From the NCBI GenBank assembly GCA_964529715.1, contig CAZGXI010000047.1, positions 1 through 31,067 of the forward strand: a stretch of DNA of 31,067 nucleotides, written 5' to 3'. Below are positions 1 through 7,730 of the stretch, piece after piece. This DNA is from CAZGXI01 sp964529715. Lineage in GTDB: Bacteria; Chloroflexota; Anaerolineae; Aggregatilineales; Ch27. Within the stretch, counting starts at the first letter, position 1. Every line of letters starts with the position of its first letter. The translations under genes were made by a program, and so were the position numbers. The notes beneath the pieces were generated by a model, which saw only the letters and a program-made list of their open reading frames with translations, was not told the DNA's origin and did no database searches.

Positions 1-337
1 CGACCAGGGCGATCTCCAGGTCGGAACTGAGCGCCAGCGCCGCACCGGGCAGGAGCGGTTCCAGCACAGCACGCAGTTGAACTGCGTGCCTGCTGCCGGG
101 CGCGCCCGCCAGCCCGATGCCCAGGGCGGCCACATCGCCCGCCGAAATGCCAGCCGAGTCCAGCGCCGCCCGGATGACCTCTTGCAGCACCTGAGCCGTT
201 GTCTCCCACCCGGCAGCGGAAGGGTTGCCGCCGGGGCCTTCGGCCTGCCCATGCAGGCGCAGGGCGGCATCGACAACAGCCGCGCGTGTGCGCGTCCCCC
301 CGCCGTCGATGCCGATAACCAGCGCCGTGTTCTTCAC
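1..337 (-). CDS. BadF/BadG/BcrA/BcrD-type ATPase, probable N-acetylglucosamine kinase-like (3' end outside window)
   Basis: About 112 N-terminal residues are visible; the rest runs off the left edge. The protein begins near VKNTALVIGIDGGGTRTRAA, and GIDGGGT is the phosphate-1 loop of the ASKHA (actin/hexokinase/Hsp70) fold. A later ALGIGLAGAPG segment fits the BadF/BcrA family, which includes N-acetylglucosamine kinases and activators of 2-hydroxyacyl-CoA dehydratases. Nothing here resembles the iron-sulfur cysteine region of the activators, but that part would lie outside the window, so sugar kinase is only the likelier option. The GTG start at 335-337 is chosen because AAAGGG lies about 10 bases upstream and the P-loop falls right behind it. 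The gene diverges from the FHA gene across a 285-base gap. Family call is firm; substrate is unknown. Confidence 0.8.
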   Translation of the reverse strand, partial: MKNTALVIGIDGGGTRTRAAVVDAALRLHGQAEGPGGNPSAAGWETTAQVLQEVIRAALDSAGISAGDVAALGIGLAGAPGSRHAVQLRAVLEPLLPGAALALSSDLEIALV

Positions 338-365
338 TTTGCTTGCCCTTTCACGGGTGCGAATT

Positions 366-392
366 GTAGCGTCGGCTTGAAGCGGACGCTAC
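366..392. repeat. 27-bp GTAG/CTAC-footed palindrome, copy 1
   Basis: Arms GTAGCGTC (366-373) and GACGCTAC (385-392) are exact reverse complements around a centre GGCTTGAAGC. The reverse complement of the element at 10770-10796 matches 24 of 27 positions. Two of the three differences form a compensatory pair: T-A here, G-C there. It lies in the gap between divergent genes. Confidence 0.8.
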
Positions 393-424
393 CGTCTGCA
401 CCGAAGTACTCCCGGCGCGAACAA

Positions 425-473
425 TGTGGGAAACCGGCAGCGGTCTCCCACAAAATCCGGGCGTCTTTGTGGG
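425..473. other. Two overlapping, mutually exclusive hairpins in the divergent gap
   Basis: TGTGGGA (425-431) pairs with TCCCACA (446-452), with an inner ACCG/CGGT pairing. CCCACAAA (447-454) pairs with TTTGTGGG (466-473). The two share bases 447-452, so only one can form at a time. Read on the minus strand they would lie in the leader of the BadF-type gene; read on the plus strand they lie upstream of the FHA promoter. Function unknown. Confidence 0.5.
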
Positions 474-521
474 CGTAGGACAGAAGGGTGGATTCCAGTG
501 GTTGACAGCCCTGCGCGCTTG

Positions 522-550
522 TTGACAGCGTCGGATAATGCTCCTATACT
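522..550 (+). promoter_or_regulatory. Sigma-70-type promoter for the FHA gene
   Basis: A consensus -35 TTGACA (522-527) is separated by 17 bases from a -10 TATACT (545-550), and the FHA start codon follows 73 bases downstream. A second copy of GTTGACAGC lies exactly 20 bases upstream (501-509). That copy has no well-spaced -10, so it may be an activator or repressor half-site rather than a second promoter. Confidence 0.75.
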
Positions 551-622
551 TCCCATCATCACACAGTGAGGTCTCATTCAGGCGAGAATTCCCCCTCCCT
601 GCCTTAGTGAGGAGGCTACAGA

Positions 623-1411
623 ATGCAAGGCAACGGCGGCGGCTTTCGGCTCGTTGTTCGCCGGGGTCCACAGCCCAACCAGGTATACGAATTGAACAAG
701 GACGTGGTGGCGTTGGGGCGCGACATTACCAACGACATTGTGATCAACGACCCCGAAGTCAGCCGCCACCACTGCCGCATTGTGCGCGGCCCCGGCGGCT
801 ATACCCTGGAAGACTTGGGTTCGACCAACGGCTCGTTCGTCAACGGTCAGCGTCTGACCGGCGCACGACCGCTGATCAATGGCGATATGATCGGCCTGGG
901 CGAAACGGTCACATTAGGTTATGAAGGGGGGGCCATCCAGACCCCGTCGGCGGGTTTCGCGCAGCAGCAAACCCTGATCGGCTCGACTGCCCAGCCGCAG
1001 TCCTATCCTCCCACGCCGACCGCCGCGCCGGGAGGCTATCCGCCGCCGTCCCAGCCGCAGCCCTACGGCGCACCGCAAGCACAACCCTATGGCGCCCAAC
1101 AGCCGCAGCCCTATGGCCCACCGCAGGTACAGCCTTACGGTACACCGCAGCCGGGCCAGCCGTACTATGCGCAGGACCCGGCTTACTATGGGGCCGACTA
1201 CCTGGAAGAGCCGCGTGCCAGCAATGCGGGCCGCTGGATCGCTATCGGCTGTGGCTTTCTGGTGGTGCTGTGCATTGCGGTGGCGGCCATCGGCCTGTTT
1301 ATCATCGACGCGCAGGACCAGTGGTGCCGCGTACTGCCCTTTGTTGCCGAGATGTTTGGGCGCGATTGCTCCCCGGGCGCGCTGTTGCCGATGCTGATCG
1401 GGCTGCTGTAA
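623..1411 (+). CDS. FHA-domain protein with PQYG-rich linker and C-terminal membrane span
   Basis: 262 residues. An N-terminal FHA domain (about 8-100) keeps the phosphothreonine-binding residues G32-R33, S47-R48-H49 and N69-G70 with N74. It should therefore bind phospho-Thr on partner proteins in the cytoplasm. Residues 105-200 are Pro/Gln/Tyr/Gly-rich, with four QPYG units at about 147-174. One hydrophobic span follows at 206-229, then a short tail with two cysteines, so the FHA domain is tethered to the membrane. The ATG has GTGAGGAGG at 607-615. A consensus promoter lies upstream and a strong terminator downstream, so it looks monocistronic. It converges on a class A PBP whose cytoplasmic tail has the same composition. 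FHA proteins regulate wall enzymes in Actinobacteria; a similar link here is an inference. Confidence 0.9.
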   Translation: MQGNGGGFRLVVRRGPQPNQVYELNKDVVALGRDITNDIVINDPEVSRHHCRIVRGPGGYTLEDLGSTNGSFVNGQRLTGARPLINGDMIGLGETVTLGYEGGAIQTPSAGFAQQQTLIGSTAQPQSYPPTPTAAPGGYPPPSQPQPYGAPQAQPYGAQQPQPYGPPQVQPYGTPQPGQPYYAQDPAYYGADYLEEPRASNAGRWIAIGCGFLVVLCIAVAAIGLFIIDAQDQWCRVLPFVAEMFGRDCSPGALLPMLIGLL

Positions 1412-1439
1412 AACCCTCCTAATCTGTTTACCTAACATA

Positions 1440-1470
1440 CAGCGCCGGACGAACTCCGGCGCTGTCTTTT
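1440..1470. terminator. Intrinsic terminator between convergent FHA and PBP genes
   Basis: Perfect 10-bp stem CAGCGCCGGA (1440-1449) with TCCGGCGCTG (1455-1464), a 5-base loop, then TCTTTT on the plus strand. It ends the FHA transcript. On the minus strand the same stem lacks a T-run. A second hairpin, GATGAGC/GCTCATC (1481-1500), overlaps the PBP stop codon and may serve that side. Confidence 0.85.
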
Positions 1471-1495
1471 ACACGACCCGGATGAGCGGTTTTGC

Positions 1496-4400
1496 TCATC
1501 CGGGCACGATGAACGACACCTCATACGGCGGCTGAACATAGTTCCCATCCGGGCCGACGATAATCAAGCGCAGGAAGTACTGCCCCGGCTGTAGCCCGGC
1601 GGCATAGAGCGTTTCTAACTGCCCGTTGATGACCGGCTGGTTCTGCACCAGCCCCAACGTGACCCAGTCCGGGAACTGCGGCCCGCGAATCTCGAACTTG
1701 TAAACCTGGCCCTGGTCCGGCAGGATAGCCGCCGTGCCCATGATCGGGATGTTGTCGCGCACTTCCTGTCCTGGTGCGGGGGAGCTGATGAAGGCCGTGA
1801 TCACCGCCAGCCCGCTGCCGCCCTGACTCTGGGTTGCGCCGGTGAGCATTTCGCCGGTGCAGGCAATGTTCGGCAGGAAGGGGATGTTGCGCGCCCTGGC
1901 ATATTGGGCTGCATAAACGGCATCTTCGGCTACCGGCGGCGGAGCCAGGAACAGGAGCGCCTGCGCGCCCGGAATCTGGGAGGCGACCTCCTGCGGGATC
2001 AGACAATAGCGCGGGATGGGCGGCGTCGGCGCCCCGGCCTCGACGGGGATGGTCTGCGCGACGGCCTGGGCTACCGGCTCCGGCAGCGGCATGACCAATG
2101 TCTGGATAATGCCGCGCTCGATCTCGGTGTACTGCGGCCCGTTTGCCGCCGGATCAACGGTCAACAGCGGTGGCGCGAGCGGCGTTTGGGATGGCACCAG
2201 GTTGCCTGCCCCATCGGGCACCAGCGGCGGGCCGTCGAAAACCCATTCCTGGCGCGTGGATGTGCAGGCGGCAGCCGGGTCTTGCAGGCTGCTGATCTGG
2301 CAGATTTCCTGGCGGCTCATGCCTGGTGGCGGGGTCAGGGCGTCGGACGCCAGCACGCCGTCCTGGGCCAGCACGGCCAACAGGTCAGGGTCGTGGTAGA
2401 TCGCCAGCAGCAGATCGTGCCAGATCGGGGCCGCCCCGGTGAGGCCGCTGGTGTTGACCATCGCGCTGTTATCGCTGTTGCCTGCCCACACGCCGATGGC
2501 GACATTGTGCGTGAAGCCCACTGTCCAGTTATCGCGCGTGTTGTTGGTGGTGCCGGTCTTGACGCTGCTCACGATGTCCCCAGTGTTGAGTGGGCTGTTG
2601 GCGCCCATTGCCGGCGTGCGCGCGGCGTTATCTGCCAGGATGTCGCTGATGGTAAAGGCGATGCGCGGGTCAAGCACCTGTGTGCCGTAGGCCAGGGCGT
2701 TGACGGTCCGTTGGGTGCCCTGACCGCGTGGGCAGGCGTTCTCGTACTGGTAGATAATGTTGTCGTCGGCGTCCAACACACACAGGATCGCGGTGGTGGG
2801 AACGAGCGCGCCGTTGTTGGCAAAGACACTGTAGGCGCGGGTGAGTTCCAACAGCGTGACTTCGCCGCCGCCCAGCGTCAGGGAGAGGCCGTAGCGTTCT
2901 GCGTCTGTGCCCAAACTCTCCACGCCGAAACGCTGCATCAGGTTCAGCAGATAATCCACGCCCACCTGGCGGAGCGTCTGCACAGCGGGCACGTTGTAGC
3001 TGTTCGCCAGGGCGTCGCGCACGCGCACCGGGCCGTGATAGGTGTCGTCGTAGTTGACCGGGATATACATCTCCTGGCCGGGGATGCCGATGTGCGTTTC
3101 GGTGTCCCAGATGATGTTTGCTGCTGTCCAACCCTGCTCCATCGCGGCGGAATAGGTGAAGGGCTTCATCGTGCTGCCGGGCTGACGCGGCGCGGTGACG
3201 ACGTTCACCCGTCCGTCGATGCTGTCATCCCAGTAATCTACGCTGCCGACCATCGCCAGGATTTCCCCGGTCAGCGGGCGTGTGACCACGACGGCGGCGT
3301 TCGTCAGGTGGTGGGCGTCGCGCAGGGCAGCCACCTGCTGCCGCGCGATCTCTTCTGCCAGGTCTTGATAACGCAGGTCGATGGTGGTGTATACCTGCAA
3401 ACCGCCGGTGGTAATCGTCTCCGGCGGGTAGCCAAGTGCGGCCATCAGGGCTTCCAGTTCGCCGCGCGCGAAGACGGTGAAATGCGGTGCGACCAACGGC
3501 ACATCTGGGTTGGCGTAGGAGAGTGGCTCACCATAGGCAGCACGCGCCTGTTCCGGGGTGATGTAGCCCTCTTCCAGCATCAGGTCGATCACCAGCCGCC
3601 GCCGCGCCAGGACCGCCTCTTGCACTGCGGGGTCGGGGTCAAGCGGGTCGAGATCTGCCGGGGCTTGAGGCAGCCCTGCCAGCAGCGCGGCCTCGCCGAG
3701 CGTCAGTTCGGCGGCGGGTTTGCCGAAGATCGTCTGGCTGGCCGCCTCGATGCCGTAGGCCAAGTTGCCGTAGTAAATCTCGTTGAGGTACAGCTCCAGG
3801 ATGTCGTCCTTACTCATGCGCGTGGTGAGGATCATCGCCAGCAGCACTTCCTCGATCTTGCGCTGAAGGCTAGGGGTGGTGCGGTACTCGTAGTCGAAGG
3901 CGATATTGCGCACCAACTGCTGCGTAATCGTGCTCGCGCCGGGGCCGGTGAAGGCGTCGCCCGTGTTCAGGATGTTTTGCAAGGCAGCGCGGAAGACGCT
4001 CGGCAGGTCCACGCCGGGATTCTCGTAGAACGAGTCATCCTCGATGGCGACAGTTGCCTGCGCCACGTAGGGCGGCAGGTCGGCCAGATGGACGGTTGTG
4101 CGCCGCCCTTCCTCAAAGATTTGGTACAGTTCGCTGCCATTGCGGTCGTAGATGGTCGTGGTCTGGAAGACCTGGCGCTCGTCGATGTTTTCCAGCCGTG
4201 CCAGGCTTTCTTCTAGCCGGGCACTCAACGCGCTGACCACAACCAGGCCGACAATCAGCGTCAGCCCAACGAAGACAATCACTGCCGCGCCAAAGGTCAG
4301 CAGGCAGCCGCTCGACAGACAGCCGCGCCGCCGACGCTTTGGCTGCGCGCGCGGCGGTCCGTAGACGGGGTACGGCTGCGGCGGGCCGTAGTTCGGCTGG

Positions 4401-4828
4401 GCCGCGAGGTTCTGCCGGGGCGGGTAAATCGGCGGTTGCGAAGGTGCAGTCTGCCCAGGTGGTGGTTGTACCCCGTAATAGGGCGGCGGAACTTGCACCG
4501 GCTGGGTCGGTCCGGCGTAAGGCGGTGGAACAGGCTTGGTGTAAGGCCGGGCGTAGATGGGAGTCTGCGGCTTTACAGCTGACGAAGAAGGCGGCGTCAC
4601 GGCGTGATGGCGCTGGGTGCTATCCGGCGGTGCAGGAGGGATGACAATCGACTCGGTGTCATCGTCATTCGGCGCGGGTTCGGGCACGACCGGGCCATCT
4701 TGCGTGGCAGCGTAGGCCGGATCGGGCGGCAACAGTTCCGGCGGCAGGGTCGGCTGCGTCGGCTGGAACGATTCGGGCGATTCGGGCTGAGATGCGTCTG
4801 TGTGTTCAGCGTCGGGTTGATCGGTCAT
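1496..4828 (-). CDS. Class A penicillin-binding protein (bifunctional transglycosylase/transpeptidase)
   Basis: About 1110 residues, long for the family. The cytoplasmic N-terminus (1-168) is Pro/Gln/Tyr-rich, ends in KRRRR, and is followed by one membrane span (about 177-200). A GT51 transglycosylase domain follows, with catalytic Glu263 in AIEDDSFYEN, then STITQQLVRN and the KIEEVLLA...YLNEIYYG block. The transpeptidase has the nucleophile motif S552-T-M-K555, S610-Y-N612 and K757-T-G. It polymerises and cross-links peptidoglycan outside the membrane. The last 100 residues form a predicted beta-sandwich (PAPGQEV...GQYFLRLIIVGPDGN). I chose the ATG at 4826-4828; an in-frame TTG at 4852 would add eight residues but has no better ribosome site. 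The transpeptidase suggests peptide-bearing murein, a point of interest in Chloroflexota, where wall type varies. Confidence 0.95.
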   Translation of the reverse strand: MTDQPDAEHTDASQPESPESFQPTQPTLPPELLPPDPAYAATQDGPVVPEPAPNDDDTESIVIPPAPPDSTQRHHAVTPPSSSAVKPQTPIYARPYTKPVPPPYAGPTQPVQVPPPYYGVQPPPGQTAPSQPPIYPPRQNLAAQPNYGPPQPYPVYGPPRAQPKRRRRGCLSSGCLLTFGAAVIVFVGLTLIVGLVVVSALSARLEESLARLENIDERQVFQTTTIYDRNGSELYQIFEEGRRTTVHLADLPPYVAQATVAIEDDSFYENPGVDLPSVFRAALQNILNTGDAFTGPGASTITQQLVRNIAFDYEYRTTPSLQRKIEEVLLAMILTTRMSKDDILELYLNEIYYGNLAYGIEAASQTIFGKPAAELTLGEAALLAGLPQAPADLDPLDPDPAVQEAVLARRRLVIDLMLEEGYITPEQARAAYGEPLSYANPDVPLVAPHFTVFARGELEALMAALGYPPETITTGGLQVYTTIDLRYQDLAEEIARQQVAALRDAHHLTNAAVVVTRPLTGEILAMVGSVDYWDDSIDGRVNVVTAPRQPGSTMKPFTYSAAMEQGWTAANIIWDTETHIGIPGQEMYIPVNYDDTYHGPVRVRDALANSYNVPAVQTLRQVGVDYLLNLMQRFGVESLGTDAERYGLSLTLGGGEVTLLELTRAYSVFANNGALVPTTAILCVLDADDNIIYQYENACPRGQGTQRTVNALAYGTQVLDPRIAFTISDILADNAARTPAMGANSPLNTGDIVSSVKTGTTNNTRDNWTVGFTHNVAIGVWAGNSDNSAMVNTSGLTGAAPIWHDLLLAIYHDPDLLAVLAQDGVLASDALTPPPGMSRQEICQISSLQDPAAACTSTRQEWVFDGPPLVPDGAGNLVPSQTPLAPPLLTVDPAANGPQYTEIERGIIQTLVMPLPEPVAQAVAQTIPVEAGAPTPPIPRYCLIPQEVASQIPGAQALLFLAPPPVAEDAVYAAQYARARNIPFLPNIACTGEMLTGATQSQGGSGLAVITAFISSPAPGQEVRDNIPIMGTAAILPDQGQVYKFEIRGPQFPDWVTLGLVQNQPVINGQLETLYAAGLQPGQYFLRLIIVGPDGNYVQPPYEVSFIVPG

Positions 4829-4950
4829 TGCTCTTGGCTTACAACGGCCCAACCTGGTTGGGTGGGTTATCTGGATGGTTGCGTCCAGTTTAACACGCGC
4901 TGCCGGGCGGTACTATGTCATAACCCTGTATTTACCCTACGCAACCCCGA

Positions 4951-5502
4951 CTATTCTATTCTCGGCCTGCCGCCGCGCAGCAGGATGAACAGGCCGATCA
5001 GGATCAGCATCACCGGCCAGAAGCGCCCGACCTGTTCCAAGAGCGACAGCCCGGCCTCGCCGAACGTCATCAGCAAGCCGATGCTGCCGAGGATGCCGCC
5101 GGGGATCAACGGCCACCAGTGCGGCTGACCGCCCATCAGTCGCGTCAGCGGCATGATGGCGGCGAATCCCACGCCCATGCAGATCAGGATAACAGCCCCG
5201 TTATCAAGTCCTTCCCAAGTCAGGTCGCTGCTGATCAGCCACACCCCCACGCCGATCCCTGCCAGGATGCAGCCGGGGATCACCAGGCCGGGGCTGCGTG
5301 TGACGAACGCGGCCACCAGGAAAACCCCGCCCAGGCCGATCAGGATCAGCTGCCCCAGGTCCAGGGACGGCGCGAAGTTCATCAGCAGGAACAGCAGCCC
5401 CAGCCCGATCAGAATCGCCGCGCCGACTAGCCGCCCACTCTGGTCGCCCTCGCCCTCCGTGGCCCATTCATTCCACTCGTTTTTGCGTTTATCTTCACCC
5501 AC
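4951..5502 (-). CDS. LiaF/DUF5668-like small membrane protein
   Basis: 183 residues with several hydrophobic spans, starting around AAILIGLGLLFLLMN and ending FWPVMLILIGLFILLRGG. The closing F-W-P-hydrophobic-I-G-hydrophobic-R pattern is typical of the LiaF transmembrane / DUF5668 families, which often sit with envelope-stress regulators. The GTG start at 5500-5502 is preferred because GGAG lies 9 bases upstream; a TTG at 5523 would add seven residues. The upstream gene (5572-6537) ends in the same direction 69 bases away and has related membrane repeats, so the pair looks like an operon born from duplication. The gap holds a GGGGCG/CGCCCC hairpin (5530-5552). No catalytic residues seen; function unknown. 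Confidence 0.75.
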   Translation of the reverse strand: MGEDKRKNEWNEWATEGEGDQSGRLVGAAILIGLGLLFLLMNFAPSLDLGQLILIGLGGVFLVAAFVTRSPGLVIPGCILAGIGVGVWLISSDLTWEGLDNGAVILICMGVGFAAIMPLTRLMGGQPHWWPLIPGGILGSIGLLMTFGEAGLSLLEQVGRFWPVMLILIGLFILLRGGRPRIE

Positions 5503-5571
5503 GCTGGTTATCTCCGGTTGCAAGCGGCGGGGGCGCTTTTGCCGAACGCCCCTGCGAAAATGCTGCGCTCT

Positions 5572-6537
5572 CTATTCTTCGACGGGCACATTCAGGCTAT
5601 TCCAAGTCTCCTGGCTGACGAACTTGGTCAGCTTGCGGCCATCTGCCGTCCTGCCGCGCAGACCGTAGCGCACCTGGCCCTCGTCGGTGGTAAAGGTCGT
5701 TTTGACGACGCTGCTCAGGGGCAGTTGGACCTTAGCGCGAATCTTGACATCGTAGAACTCAACCGTCGCCGCTTCGCCGGGCGCAGATTCTACCGCCGGG
5801 GCTGCCGGTTCGGGCATGGGCGTGGGAACGGCAGACGGCGGCTCCGGCTCGGCCAGGGCGGCGTCGATCTGCTGGCGCAAGCGGTCGCTGGCCGAAGGAG
5901 CGTAGCCCGTGCGGGGCGACACGACCGGCGCGCCGGTGAACAGCGGCGGCTCATCTTCCATGGCGCTCTTTTGTTTTCGTTCCCCACCGGACCGTCGGCC
6001 CGTGCTGAGCAAATCTGGGCGCACCGTGCGCAAGAGCAGGAAGCCGCCCAGCAGGATCAGCAGCAGCGGCCAGGTAAAGCGCCCAAACAGCCCAAACCCG
6101 CCGCCGAAGACTAGCAGTTCAAAGAACGCGCCGAACACGACAAAGCCGATCAATCCCCACTGCACAAAGGCGCGCCCGGTCTGGTACGTCCCGGCGGTGT
6201 TGGTGCGCTGCCCCATGTAAATCAGGCCTAGCCCCAAAAAGACCGGGTACAGCGTCCAGATGTAGGCCCAGCTTTCCCAGCGCCCGGTCAACTGCTGGAA
6301 CAACAGGATCGCGCCGGTGCCGGTGACGATGGCGCCGGGGATCGCCAGGGCCGCCATGCCCGGTTCCCCCTTGACAGCAAAATACAGGAACACCAGCCCC
6401 GGAAGAATGATGATGAACGGCCAGAACGTCCCGATCAGGCTGAAGTCAAAAAGCTGCCCCAGCAGCAACACCACCCCCAGGCCAATCAGGATGACCGCCA
6501 GGATCATCCTGCCCTGGTTTTCTGACCTTGAATTCAT
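5572..6537 (-). CDS. LiaF/DUF5668-like membrane protein with soluble C-terminal domain
   Basis: 321 residues. The first 180 carry about six hydrophobic spans, including GTFWPFIIILPGLVFLYFA and FTWPLLLILLGGFLLLR, two copies of the FWP/TWP motif seen in the downstream neighbour. A basic segment, a Pro/Ala/Glu-rich linker and a short C-terminal domain (about 255-321, EFYDVKIRAKVQLPL...) follow; I do not recognise that domain. The ATG has GAGG 6 bases upstream. A likely promoter lies at 6598-6626 on the minus strand. The family is linked in Firmicutes to sensing of cell-envelope stress. No histidine kinase or response regulator is next to it here, so that role is only a suggestion. Confidence 0.8.
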   Translation of the reverse strand: MNSRSENQGRMILAVILIGLGVVLLLGQLFDFSLIGTFWPFIIILPGLVFLYFAVKGEPGMAALAIPGAIVTGTGAILLFQQLTGRWESWAYIWTLYPVFLGLGLIYMGQRTNTAGTYQTGRAFVQWGLIGFVVFGAFFELLVFGGGFGLFGRFTWPLLLILLGGFLLLRTVRPDLLSTGRRSGGERKQKSAMEDEPPLFTGAPVVSPRTGYAPSASDRLRQQIDAALAEPEPPSAVPTPMPEPAAPAVESAPGEAATVEFYDVKIRAKVQLPLSSVVKTTFTTDEGQVRYGLRGRTADGRKLTKFVSQETWNSLNVPVEE

Positions 6538-6597
6538 CGCAACCTCACTTTCAAAAGGCCTCTATCGCCCTCTTGTGCGTTTTTATCCTGTTTGTTC

Positions 6598-6626
6598 ATT
6601 ATACGCGCACACGGGAGAAAGGTTCC
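6598..6626 (-). promoter_or_regulatory. Putative promoter of the LiaF-like pair
   Basis: On the minus strand a perfect -10 TATAAT (6598-6603) is preceded by a 17-base spacer and GGAACC (6621-6626). GGAAC is a typical -35 of ECF sigma factors, whereas TATAAT is the housekeeping -10. A hairpin CCGGCGA/TCGCCGG (6625-6646) touches the -35. The -10 is convincing; which sigma factor uses it is open. Confidence 0.5.
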
Positions 6627-6749
6627 GGCGACCATAAGATCGCCGGGGATGCCGAAAAGCGCCAGCAATTCTTTGCGATCTTTGCACCCTTGGCGGTGAA
6701 AAAGCTGGTGCCTTTCCGTCGGCTTTCACGTTCCGATTGCTGCCGCACA

Positions 6750-6758
6750 TGCTATACT
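6750..6758 (+). promoter_or_regulatory. Extended -10 promoter of the MoxR operon
   Basis: TGCTATACT is an extended -10 (TGn followed by TATACT at 6753-6758), 33 bases before the MoxR start codon. The -35 region is poor (TTCCGA at 6731-6736, 16-base spacer), which is common for extended -10 promoters. Confidence 0.55.
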
Positions 6759-6791
6759 TGACCCGCAGCAACCGTTCTTGAAGGAGATCCC

Positions 6792-7727
6792 ATGATTGCA
6801 GAGACCGCCCGGCGCGTGCGCGAAAATGTCCAGCGTGTCATCGTCGGCAAGGAGGCAGTGATCGACCTGGCGCTGGCCGCCGTGCTCAGCGAGGGGCATA
6901 TTCTGCTGGAAGACGTGCCCGGCACGGGCAAAACTACCCTGGCAAAAGCCCTGGCCGTATCGCTCGGCTGCACCTTCCGCCGCATCCAGTTCACCCCTGA
7001 CCTGCTCCCCAGCGATGTGACTGGCGTCAACTACTTCAACCAGAAGACGCAGGAGTTTGAATACCGTCCCGGCCCGATCCTGAGCCAGATCGTGCTGGCG
7101 GACGAGATCAACCGTGCCACGCCGCGCACTCAGAGCGCCTTGCTGGAAGCCATGCAGGAGCGCCAGATCACGGTAGACCTGGAGACGCTGCGCCTGCCCC
7201 GGCCTTTTCTGGTGATGGCGACCCAAAACCCGGTCGAACTGGAAGGCACCTTCCCGCTACCGGAGGCGCAGATCGACCGCTTCTTGATGCGTATCGACAT
7301 CGGCTACCCGACCGCCGAAGAGGAAAGCGCCATCCTCACACGCTTCCGGGTGGATGACCCCTTGCTGTCGCTTGCGCCCGTCACCGATCCGGCCACCGTG
7401 CAGCAGATGATCGCCGGGGTGCGAGAAGTGCGCGTCGAGGCCAGCGTGCAGGAGTACATCGTGCGGGTGGCGCGCACCACCCGCGAGTACGGTGAGATCG
7501 ATCTGGGAGCCAGCCCGCGCGCCACGTTGGCCCTGTTCCGCGCCAGCCAGGCATGGGCGGCCATTCACGACCGGGACTATGTGCTGCCCGACGATGTGAA
7601 GTTCCTGGCACCTTACGTGCTGACGCACCGCATCATGATCAGCCCGCAGACACGCCTGCGCGGGCGCAGACCGGAGGAGATTGTGATGGACATCGTGAAC
7701 ACCGTGCCTGTGCCGGTCGAGGCGTAA
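6792..7727 (+). CDS. MoxR-family AAA+ ATPase
   Basis: 311 residues, the usual MoxR length. The Walker A loop GTGKTT lies at 44-49 inside LLEDVPGTGKTTLAKALA. The Walker B/NR box is LADEINRATPRTQSALLEAMQE with D104-E105. The MATQNPVELEGTFPLPEAQIDRF sensor block follows. MoxR ATPases act as chaperones that insert cofactors or activate partner complexes, often with vWA or DUF58 proteins. AAGGAGA lies just before the ATG. The stop is 3 bases ahead of the DUF58 start, so the two are translationally coupled. The paired DUF58 and DUF4129 genes mark the MoxR/DUF58/transglutaminase type of locus. Confidence 0.95.
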   Translation: MIAETARRVRENVQRVIVGKEAVIDLALAAVLSEGHILLEDVPGTGKTTLAKALAVSLGCTFRRIQFTPDLLPSDVTGVNYFNQKTQEFEYRPGPILSQIVLADEINRATPRTQSALLEAMQERQITVDLETLRLPRPFLVMATQNPVELEGTFPLPEAQIDRFLMRIDIGYPTAEEESAILTRFRVDDPLLSLAPVTDPATVQQMIAGVREVRVEASVQEYIVRVARTTREYGEIDLGASPRATLALFRASQAWAAIHDRDYVLPDDVKFLAPYVLTHRIMISPQTRLRGRRPEEIVMDIVNTVPVPVEA

Positions 7728-7730
7728 CAC

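Noticed and set aside
502..539. Second FHA promoter from TTGACA (502-507) with GATAAT (534-539)
   Set aside because: The spacer would be 26 bases, far outside the usual range.
1904..4216. 770-residue open frame on the plus strand opposite the PBP gene
   Set aside because: It mirrors a clear class A PBP on the other strand and its product is low-complexity without motifs; long antisense frames are expected in GC-rich DNA.
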